This document shows, piece after piece, positions 22,432 through 28,496 of a stretch of DNA of 28,496 nt; the stretch's first letter is position 1; the number at the start of each line of letters is the position of its first letter. This DNA is from a virus, in IMG/VR virus record IMGVR_UViG_3300007346_000154, positions 1 through 28,496 of that record; one strand, 5' to 3'. A model generated the notes under the pieces. It was not told the DNA's origin. It searched no databases and saw only the letters and a program-made list of their open reading frames with translations. The translations under genes and the position numbers were made by a program.

Positions 22432-22461
22432 ATACATAGGTCGGAAATCTGACCTATGTAT
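22432..22461 (+). terminator. terminator after the capsid gene
   Basis: A perfect 11-bp inverted repeat, ATACATAGGTC / GACCTATGTAT around GGAAATCT, begins 15 bases after the capsid stop. The plus strand continues ATTATTTAAATTT, only moderately T-rich. On the minus strand the stem is followed by TGAAAAAA. It probably terminates or attenuates the capsid operon, or stabilises its 3' end. Confidence 0.6.
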
Positions 22462-22487
22462 ATTATTTAAATTTAAGAGTTTTTTAT

Positions 22488-23171
22488 ATGAGAACTAGAT
22501 TATCTAAATATGATGTACCTCGTTTTGTTAATATATTGTCGGCACAATCTATAAATGAAACAACTCCATTAGAATTAAATGGAGAACTTTCAAATCTTAC
22601 AAATACTGAGATAAATATTATAAAAGAAGGATATAGCAGAAATATACAATTAAAAAGAGTTGGTGGAGTTGGAAATGTAGATTTTGTTATAATAGGTCTG
22701 CAAAATGGCAAAGAAGTTGTTGAAACTTTAGTAGTAGGTAGTGACGCTGAAGAATCATCTGCCAAAATATACGATAAAATATATTCTATTACACCACAAA
22801 CCACCGATATAGGAACTATTAGTGGTAGTTTAGATAAAATTGGATATTTTGCTCCTCTTTATATAGATTCAACAATGTTCAACATTACTATTGTTAGTAA
22901 TCATAATCAGGATGATGTTATAGATAAAAAATATAAAGTATATTCTGCATTAGAAGAAGTTCCATCTAGCTTTCAAGAGGCTATTACAGCAATAAATGAC
23001 AAAACAAGAAATAGTGATTTACAGGAAGTTCTTGAGTTAGAACGTGATTATGGAACGCTGTCAAACAAAGATATCAACTTAGCTCATTATATTATAATTA
23101 GTTTTGAATTAAAAGATAATCCTCCTATAGATTCTATACTAACGTTAAGGTTTTTAAGACAAATACAATAA
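22488..23171 (+). CDS. virion structural protein of unknown role, 227 aa
   Basis: The product starts RTRLSKYDVPRFVNILSAQS and is beta-rich with moderately acidic loops (VVGSDAEESSAKIYDKIYS). No domain is recognised. It occurs between the capsid gene and the gp4-like adaptor, so a head-tail connector or minor virion role is likely. The ribosome-binding site is weak (TAAGAG). Its stop is followed eight bases later by the start of the adaptor gene. Confidence 0.6.
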   Translation: MRTRLSKYDVPRFVNILSAQSINETTPLELNGELSNLTNTEINIIKEGYSRNIQLKRVGGVGNVDFVIIGLQNGKEVVETLVVGSDAEESSAKIYDKIYSITPQTTDIGTISGSLDKIGYFAPLYIDSTMFNITIVSNHNQDDVIDKKYKVYSALEEVPSSFQEAITAINDKTRNSDLQEVLELERDYGTLSNKDINLAHYIIISFELKDNPPIDSILTLRFLRQIQ

Positions 23172-23179
23172 TTTTGAGA

Positions 23180-24217
23180 ATGCCTACTTCAAATACATAT
23201 AATTTTCAATCAGTACAAATTGAGCTACTAATCAGAGATGCTTATGAGAATATAGGTATTGCTCCTGAATTTATTACGCCGCAAAAACTAGAATCGGCCA
23301 GAAGAAGTCTGAATCTTATATTGATTGAATGGATGAATAAATCTACTAATTTGTGGACTTTGCATAATGGCTTTATTGCACTAGAGCAGGGTAAGAATAA
23401 ATATACTCTTGAAAACTATGTTAGTGATATAACGGAAGTTAATTTGCGCACTTCTAATCGTCAGTTAAATGGCACGGCTGCATCAAGTAATGGAGGAGTA
23501 TCCGCTAATGCCTTTGATGGAAATTCTGCTACTACTTGTACTCAAGATGCTCCTAATGGTAATATCTCATATGATTACGGAGCAGGGAAGGAGCAAAACA
23601 TTACTTTTTGTGGTATAACTTCACATGTTACACTAACCTATAGTTTAAGTATTGAAGTTTCTAATGACAATGTTAATTGGCAGAATGTTCTAGCTATTCC
23701 TACTCAAGTTTTTACAGCAGGTCAATTATATTGGTTTGATATAGCTGCTCCTACTAATTCAAGATATTACAGAATTCGTGAAACTGGAGGAAAAACTCTT
23801 AATATTCAAGAAATTTACTTTAATAATAATGTGCTAGATACAACAATAAGTAGTATCAGTAGAGATGAGTATTTAAAATTTCCACAAAAGAATATTAAAG
23901 GAAGACCTTCTATATACTATTTTGATAAATCTATTACACCTTCTATTTCTCTATGGCCGTCGCCAGCATCTCCTTATAATGCGATTTCTTATTCATATAA
24001 AAAGATGATGCAAGATGTAGGTCTATACACTAATACTATAGAAATTCCCTCTAGATTTTATCCAGCACTAACTGCAGCTTTAAGCTATAAATTAGCTATA
24101 AAATTTAATTCTCAAGTAGCAGATATTTTAAGCGTAGAATATCAGAATAGCTTTAACTTAGCTACAATAGAAGATACTGAAGATGTCAATATTACGATCA
24201 GACCAGAATGGCATTAG
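23180..24217 (+). CDS. P22 gp4-like tail adaptor with inserted discoidin-like domain
   Basis: Residues about 8-70 match the head-completion/tail accessory family: QSVQIELLIRDAYENIGIAP, KLESARRSLNLILIEWMNKS, then NLWTLHNGFIALEQG. The C-terminal part (about 205-345) resumes the family with ISRDEYLKFPQKNIKG, RPSIYYFDKSITPSISLWPSP and a final helix. Between them, about residues 95-215, is an insert resembling an F5/8 type C (discoidin, carbohydrate-binding) domain: AFDGNSATTCTQDAP, SIEVSNDNVNWQNV, NSRYYRIRE. The adaptor joins portal to tail; the insert would project and bind glycans or protein. ATG 23180 is preferred over an upstream TTG at 23174. Confidence 0.8.
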   Translation: MPTSNTYNFQSVQIELLIRDAYENIGIAPEFITPQKLESARRSLNLILIEWMNKSTNLWTLHNGFIALEQGKNKYTLENYVSDITEVNLRTSNRQLNGTAASSNGGVSANAFDGNSATTCTQDAPNGNISYDYGAGKEQNITFCGITSHVTLTYSLSIEVSNDNVNWQNVLAIPTQVFTAGQLYWFDIAAPTNSRYYRIRETGGKTLNIQEIYFNNNVLDTTISSISRDEYLKFPQKNIKGRPSIYYFDKSITPSISLWPSPASPYNAISYSYKKMMQDVGLYTNTIEIPSRFYPALTAALSYKLAIKFNSQVADILSVEYQNSFNLATIEDTEDVNITIRPEWH

Positions 24218-24226
24218 GAGGATTTA

Positions 24227-24568
24227 ATGAGCTTTATCAAACGCTGGAAGGGAAAATATGTAACTATTAATCCAAATAATCCATCTGCACTTGGAGTGTG
24301 TGATGAGAGTGGTTTTGTCTTTAATCATAAAGATTTAACCCGGCAAATGGAATGGCGAGGTAATAACTTAGTTTGGACAGGCTTAATGGTTGGCAAACCT
24401 TATTTGGATAAGCCATGTGAGCAAAATAGACCGCCTATTGTCAAAGGAGACCCAAAGCCTGTAAGTAACCCAAGATTACCTAAAGATTATGTAAGTCCTG
24501 AAGCTAATCCAGTATTACCTAATAAGGAACTTGAGCAAAAACTAAAAAATACAAAGTGGAACGAGTAG
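24227..24568 (+). CDS. small tail-cluster protein, 113 aa
   Basis: TTAGGAGGATTT precedes the ATG. The product starts with GKYVTINPNNPSAL, then CDESGFVFNHKDLTRQMEWR and WTGLMVGKPYLDKP, a pattern seen in short proteins beside gp4-like adaptors in other phages (SGFxxxxxDLxxEWTGLxV...). The second half is proline-rich and charged (KPVSNPRLPKDYVSPEANP). Only one of the usual cysteines is obvious, so zinc binding is doubtful. Function unknown. Confidence 0.65.
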   Translation: MSFIKRWKGKYVTINPNNPSALGVCDESGFVFNHKDLTRQMEWRGNNLVWTGLMVGKPYLDKPCEQNRPPIVKGDPKPVSNPRLPKDYVSPEANPVLPNKELEQKLKNTKWNE

Positions 24569-24572
24569 AAAA

Positions 24573-25739
24573 ATGTCTGATAGAAATACATTACGGATAT
24601 TATCGCTAGATGGTGGAGGTATGCGAGGCTATCTTTCGGCTATTTTCTTTAAGCTTTTTGTGCAACAATGGGGAATAAATGCTAATGAGATATGGAAACA
24701 TTTTGACATAATTACTGGTAGCTCTATTGGTGGTATTACCGCCTTAGCGTATGCTAGCGGAAAATCTCCCACTGATATATTGCCATTTTTTACTGAAGAT
24801 GGACCATGGATATTTACAACAAGTGCCAGCACTCCATCATCTAGACCGTCAACCTTAACGAAAATTAATACTATTGTTGGCGGCCCATTAAGTAGCCCAA
24901 CCTTTTATCCAAGTACCACTAATGGGATAGGAACAAAAAGATTAAAAAGTAAATTAGATAATGTCTTCGGCACTCAAACAATGCAAGATATGAAGACTAA
25001 CGTTCTAATTACTTCTTTTGAAAAAAATAATACTACAACAGATTTTACTCAAGATACTAATACACCAATATATTTTTCTAATAGCAATATAGTACCAGTA
25101 TTAATTGGTCAGAATAATTTAGCCGTAGATGTAGCAATGGCAACAAGTGCTGCGCCTCTATATTTTCCATCATGGCAGATTGGAGGAGATAAATATATTG
25201 ATGGGGGAGTAGTACAAAATAATCCAGCATCTTTAGGTTTTGCTATAGCTAAATCTTTAAAGCCAAAAGCAAATCGTTATTGCGTTCTATCAATAGGGAC
25301 TGGTCTTGGTGATGTTGGGTTTGCCTCTACCCAAAGTAATGTAGTAAAGCAAAGAGCCTTGCAGGAAGCTAGCGAACTAAGAGATAATCCAAAAGCATTT
25401 GCTGAGAAATGGCAGTTATCTAGTAGAGAAGTAAAGAACTTAGAACAAGTAGCCAATAATCTAAAAATATTAGAAGGGGCATATCTAATTATGTATTTAA
25501 TTGGTGCTATGGGTGGAGGTGCTCAAGAAATAGTTGCCAAAGAATTAGAGATAGAAAGTAAATATACACTGGATAATTTATATTATTACCGCATGCAATA
25601 TTATTTAGACCCTGCCAAAGATACAGAGCTTGATAATTCTACATCTTCTATACTTGCCTATTATGAGGAATCAGCAACTAACTATTTTAATAATGATATA
25701 GCCAATATTAGTAGTTTTATCTCGAGGTTAGATGCATGA
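24573..25739 (+). CDS. patatin-like phospholipase
   Basis: Patatins are Ser-Asp dyad lipid acyl hydrolases. All marks are present: the oxyanion-hole loop DGGGMRG (residues 13-19), the nucleophile elbow GSSIG (Ser51), and the dyad DGG (Asp210) followed by VVQNNPA. The 388-residue length includes a helical C-terminal part of unknown role. There is no signal peptide or membrane helix. Its stop overlaps the next gene's start as ATGA, tying it to a fibre gene in the tail cluster. It could be carried in the virion to open membranes, aid lysis, or act as a moron serving the bacterium, as rickettsial patatins Pat1/Pat2 do in escaping host vacuoles. No cyclic-nucleotide synthase is nearby, so the CBASS effector CapV role is not supported. 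Confidence 0.93.
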   Translation: MSDRNTLRILSLDGGGMRGYLSAIFFKLFVQQWGINANEIWKHFDIITGSSIGGITALAYASGKSPTDILPFFTEDGPWIFTTSASTPSSRPSTLTKINTIVGGPLSSPTFYPSTTNGIGTKRLKSKLDNVFGTQTMQDMKTNVLITSFEKNNTTTDFTQDTNTPIYFSNSNIVPVLIGQNNLAVDVAMATSAAPLYFPSWQIGGDKYIDGGVVQNNPASLGFAIAKSLKPKANRYCVLSIGTGLGDVGFASTQSNVVKQRALQEASELRDNPKAFAEKWQLSSREVKNLEQVANNLKILEGAYLIMYLIGAMGGGAQEIVAKELEIESKYTLDNLYYYRMQYYLDPAKDTELDNSTSSILAYYEESATNYFNNDIANISSFISRLDA

Positions 25740-27163
25740 ATTATGATGTTTTACATAATTTTATATCGCCCGTTACAGGACGTATTCTTTGTCCTGAAGA
25801 TTATATTTTAGTTGGCGATAGAGAGGGAATTGCAGATCCTAGTCCTGCTCTAATAGATACTAAACTTGATATCATAAAAATAAAGCATGATGTAAGTGAA
25901 TTATTGAATAGTACATTTATATTAAAAGAAGCCAATTTTAAGTTACCTAAAGCCCAAGCTTTAAATGAATTAGCTAATGGTTTTATGTATAATACAAGTG
26001 GTATTATCAGTACTATTAATATTCCTCCATTACCTAATTTACAATATAAGCATATCTGGATAGGAGACATTAATAACAGGCCAACAGAAATAACATATAA
26101 TGCAGCACCTGATAATGCTACCTATATATTACAAACACCAACTATTGGACTTAATAATGCTCAAGCTTTAAATACATTAGGTGGTGGAATATTAAAAACT
26201 ACTCCCTTATCAAATGGAGTAATTAGCATAGCTTCGGGTGGTAAAGTACCTGTTATAAATGATTATGTAAGACCTCTAGATTTAATAGAAGTTGTAGAAA
26301 TAGAGAAGGGAGAAAGAGTTACAGCAGATACAGTATTAGAAGCAGAAATTGCTGCATTAGAAGCTGAGTTTGAAACACAAATAGCAGTTTTAGCTGGAGT
26401 TGAAACAATAAATATTTTAGCAACTATTTTAGGTTGGATTGGTTTAGCTGCTAATACACGAAATTATTCCGAGTATATTCGTGGACAAACTTTGAATATA
26501 AAAAATACTTGGACTGCATCTGATAAAAATGATGAAGGTCATAATGCTGTTGGTGATTTTGAGTTTAGATATCCTTCTGGATATAGTTCAAGTGATAGAG
26601 GTCATGGTACTTTATGGTTTGATTCAAAAGGTAGAAATGAAAATCATAAATCAGAACCAGGTTTAAGAGTTTTTTCTTGGGATAGTGGTGGTGACCATCT
26701 TGGGTATGATGCTCCTATTTCACCAGTACATATTGGAATTTTTGGCTATCAAAATAAATATAATATTTCACCTATTCCAAATCCTACTCCTAGATATAAA
26801 GGATTTATATTTAGCTCTGATTTTCACAATGAAAATAGCAGTGATAATTATTATCGATTTCCTAAAAACTTCGGTTTATACGATGTTACCAGAACTATTA
26901 GTACTCTTACTACTCAAAGTTGGGGATGGGATCAAAAAAACACGATATTTGAATATGATTATAATTATTTTTATTTTTATCAAAAAGTAGAGCTTAAGCA
27001 ACATACGATATTTAAAGATACGGCAAAGTTTGAGAAAGAAGTTATTTTTGAAGATGATATTATTTGTTCTGGTACAGGGATAATAAAAATTCCAACAGGA
27101 ACAACGGCTCAAAGACCAGTAACTCCTGCTGCTGGTATGATGCGTTTTAATACTTCACTTTAA
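25736..27163 (+). CDS. tail fibre protein
   Basis: The gene starts inside the patatin stop (ATGA). The 475-residue product has an N-terminal adaptor-like region (about 1-65), two copies of a short repeat (LPKAQALNELANGFMYNTSG and LNNAQALNTLGGGILKT), and a helical segment with hydrophobic stretch (about 205-245, ILATILGWIGLAANT). A large aromatic- and glycine-rich beta region follows (about 250-425), which may be the receptor-binding part. It ends with the fibre motif IPTGTTAQRPVTPAAGM and only eight further residues. The same ending occurs in the next fibre gene. Confidence 0.75.
   Translation: MNYDVLHNFISPVTGRILCPEDYILVGDREGIADPSPALIDTKLDIIKIKHDVSELLNSTFILKEANFKLPKAQALNELANGFMYNTSGIISTINIPPLPNLQYKHIWIGDINNRPTEITYNAAPDNATYILQTPTIGLNNAQALNTLGGGILKTTPLSNGVISIASGGKVPVINDYVRPLDLIEVVEIEKGERVTADTVLEAEIAALEAEFETQIAVLAGVETINILATILGWIGLAANTRNYSEYIRGQTLNIKNTWTASDKNDEGHNAVGDFEFRYPSGYSSSDRGHGTLWFDSKGRNENHKSEPGLRVFSWDSGGDHLGYDAPISPVHIGIFGYQNKYNISPIPNPTPRYKGFIFSSDFHNENSSDNYYRFPKNFGLYDVTRTISTLTTQSWGWDQKNTIFEYDYNYFYFYQKVELKQHTIFKDTAKFEKEVIFEDDIICSGTGIIKIPTGTTAQRPVTPAAGMMRFNTSL
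27089..27139 (+). repeat. 51-bp fibre repeat, first copy
   Basis: This segment encodes IPTGTTAQRPVTPAAGM and matches 27828-27878 at 50 of 51 bases. It is in direct orientation and lies at the 3' end of each fibre gene. Confidence 0.9.
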
Positions 27164-27167
27164 TTTA

Positions 27168-27176
27168 TGTTATAAT
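27168..27176 (+). promoter_or_regulatory. extended -10 promoter between fibre genes
   Basis: TGTTATAAT lies five bases after the fibre stop and 22 before the next ATG at 27198. It would give that fibre gene its own transcript. Confidence 0.4.
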
Positions 27177-27197
27177 AATAAAAAAAGAGATATAAAA

Positions 27198-27902
27198 ATG
27201 ATGTTAAATAAAAAATCCATAAAAGCCCCGCTACCTGAACCTACAGGAAAACCTGAAATTACTGATGGTTCAAATTGGTTTACCCTTGCTACTGAAAACT
27301 GGGTATTAAATTCTATTGGTAAGATTCCTGCATGTTTAGTTGCAACAACTGATAATCTAACAGCTACTTATGCTAATGGAACAAGTGGAGTTGGAGCTAC
27401 TTTAACTAATTCAGGAACGCAAAGTGCTATTACTATTGATGGAATAGCGTTATCAAGCGGTGATAGAGTTTTAGTAAAAAATCAAGCATCTGCATTAGAG
27501 AATGGTATATATACAGTAACTAATACTGGTTCTGCTAGTACAAATTGGATATTAACTAGAGCTGTAGATTTTGACTCTGCCTCACAAATGATTAGGGGAA
27601 ATGTAGTTGATATTATTAACGGAACTGATAACGCCGTAACTGCTTGGATGCTAACCTCAGTTATAAGCATAGTTGGTACTGATGCTATTACATTTGCTCG
27701 GCTTGCTAAAAGTGGTATTGATTCAATACTTGGTACACCTAATCAAATTGTAGTAAGTATTAGTAATAATGTAGCAACAATTGGGATTAGCACAGACCCT
27801 ATACTACCTGGTAATGCTTCAGTTACTATTCCAACAGGAACAACGGCTCAAAGACCAGTAACCCCTGCTGCTGGTATGTTTAGATTTAACACTTCTTTGT
27901 GA
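27198..27902 (+). CDS. tail fibre protein, 234 aa
   Basis: After a short N-terminal segment (GKPEITDGSNWFTLATENW) comes a module widespread in prophage tail fibres: LTATYANGTSGVGATLTNSG, then IDGIALSSGDRVLVKNQASA, ENGIYTVTNTGS and a DF-rich tail. The protein ends with IPTGTTAQRPVTPAAGM and FRFNTSL, identical in plan to the previous fibre. AGAG stands ten bases before the ATG. The short length and abrupt end suggest fibres here are made of several co-assembling short subunits, or are trimmed by recombination. Confidence 0.75.
   Translation: MMLNKKSIKAPLPEPTGKPEITDGSNWFTLATENWVLNSIGKIPACLVATTDNLTATYANGTSGVGATLTNSGTQSAITIDGIALSSGDRVLVKNQASALENGIYTVTNTGSASTNWILTRAVDFDSASQMIRGNVVDIINGTDNAVTAWMLTSVISIVGTDAITFARLAKSGIDSILGTPNQIVVSISNNVATIGISTDPILPGNASVTIPTGTTAQRPVTPAAGMFRFNTSL
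27828..27878 (+). repeat. 51-bp fibre repeat, second copy
   Basis: Direct copy of 27089-27139 with a single T/C difference. It ends 24 bases before the stop of the 234-residue fibre gene. Confidence 0.9.
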
Positions 27903-27916
27903 GGTACAGTTTTAAA

Positions 27917-28069
27917 ATGAAAAATAATAATAAAAATTCTCTACACCCACAAGGAAGACCTGAAGTTAGTGATGGCACCAACTGGTACAGTCTAGCACTA
28001 GAAGGGGACTGCATAGTTGATGATGATATTTACGCACTGCTTAATACATTAAATAGTGAGGTACTATAG
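27917..28069 (+). CDS. short fibre N-terminal-like protein, 50 aa
   Basis: The frame runs from ATG 27917 (GAGGT about eleven bases upstream) to TAG 28067-28069. Residues about 10-27, GRPEVSDGTNWYSLALEG, match GKPEITDGSNWFTLATEN of the preceding fibre, so it is a paralogous adaptor-like N-terminus without the fibre body. It may be a functional small connector, or a fibre gene whose body has been lost or moved. It ends three bases before the next gene. Confidence 0.55.
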   Translation: MKNNNKNSLHPQGRPEVSDGTNWYSLALEGDCIVDDDIYALLNTLNSEVL

Positions 28070-28072
28070 AAT

Positions 28073-28495
28073 ATGCCGTTATTTTTAAAAGCACTTGACC
28101 CAGATATAGATATATTTGGCAATCGTCAAAGTTTTCATTTTAACAATGAAGAAATGCCTGATGATAATAAAGGTTTTTATTCGCTAGTTAATCATTTTAC
28201 TCCAACTGCTATTACCAAGTTAGAAAGTAGTCTAGATTTACTTGATAAAGACTTAAGTGGTTTTAGGTTATTCCATGAACAGAGTCTAGATCAAACTTAT
28301 GGAAGTTTATCACTGCAAACCTATTCTGTATTTGGCACAAGTGAAGATATATTCAAATATGATGAGGTAACAGACAAGTTAACATTTTATAAGGATGTAG
28401 ATTTTGCTAATGGTGGAATCGTAACATCAGTTGCAATAAGTGGTTCTACAGGATTAAATGTTACTGGATCTCCAATTATTAGTAGTGGAACTATT
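28073..28495 (+). CDS. tail fibre or tail protein, 3' end outside window
   Basis: ATG 28073 opens a frame that stays open to the window end, giving 141 residues. It starts PLFLKALDPDIDIFGNRQSF, continues with a mixed domain, and near the end enters a beta-repeat pattern (ISGSTGLNVTGSPIISSGTI) typical of fibre shafts. The rest of the gene is not visible. It is the last of a row of fibre-type genes. Confidence 0.65.
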   Translation, partial: MPLFLKALDPDIDIFGNRQSFHFNNEEMPDDNKGFYSLVNHFTPTAITKLESSLDLLDKDLSGFRLFHEQSLDQTYGSLSLQTYSVFGTSEDIFKYDEVTDKLTFYKDVDFANGGIVTSVAISGSTGLNVTGSPIISSGTI

Positions 28496-28496
28496 A

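Noticed and set aside
22685-22693. TGTTATAAT promoter
   Set aside because: It is inside the 227-residue structural gene with no gene start nearby; counted as a chance match.
24573-25739. CBASS effector (CapV-type patatin)
   Set aside because: No CD-NTase or other CBASS gene is adjacent; the neighbours are tail genes.
27089-27878. Diversity-generating retroelement template/variable repeat pair
   Set aside because: The two copies differ by one C/T change with no adenine-directed pattern, and no reverse transcriptase is present in the window.

Overview
The window reads as a contiguous block of a tailed double-stranded DNA phage or prophage from an AT-rich bacterium (roughly one third G+C by eye). 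The gene set suggests a podovirus-like virion: a large portal of about 760 residues, a GroES-like co-chaperonin beside the scaffold gene, a small decoration-type protein before a 299-residue capsid protein, a P22 gp4-like tail adaptor, then fibres. The style recalls phages of Alphaproteobacteria. Base composition, the RelE and Phd/StbD-type toxin-antitoxin pairs, the DUF1640-like protein and a patatin would fit a Rickettsiales-type endosymbiont host, but that is inference. No integrase, repressor, endolysin or attachment site is visible; both ends of the window cut through genes.

Replication region (1-5400, plus strand): the C-terminal part of a ParB-like protein, two small genes, a replication initiator gene carrying an internal iteron-type origin, a DnaB helicase, a protein with two excisionase-like HTH domains, SSB and small unknowns. 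The stretch ends in hairpins followed by a T-run. A second plus-strand run (5430-8230) holds a ParB-methyltransferase fusion, a probable small terminase, and three small genes including a double zinc-ribbon protein.

Accessory block (8230-11340), lying between the small and large terminase genes: a four-gene minus-strand operon (DUF1640-like membrane protein, 59-residue membrane protein, serine recombinase, minimal WGR-domain protein) with a palindrome at its head and a terminator at its foot; a broken plus-strand gene; then two type II toxin-antitoxin modules, each with its own promoter-operator, separated by a hairpin-rich non-coding stretch.

Morphogenesis region (11340-28496): small KKPGALR-type protein, large terminase, a minus-strand moron, portal, small proteins, GroES-like protein, a scaffold-like gene broken by a -1 frameshift, a probable head-fibre protein, a long unknown gene, the capsid operon, a terminator, tail adaptor genes (one with an inserted discoidin-like domain), a patatin-like phospholipase translationally coupled to a fibre gene, and fibre modules sharing a nearly identical 51-bp segment.

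The strongest candidates for new biology are: (1) three tandem copies of a two-hairpin RNA unit of about 57-58 nt in the capsid mRNA leader, with apparent compensatory base changes; (2) a lambda-like origin inside the initiator gene, where the same DNA word is read in three frames; (3) the virion-cluster patatin; (4) the minus-strand recombinase/WGR/membrane-protein cassette; (5) a recurrent TGNTATAAT extended -10 motif in front of several transcription units.
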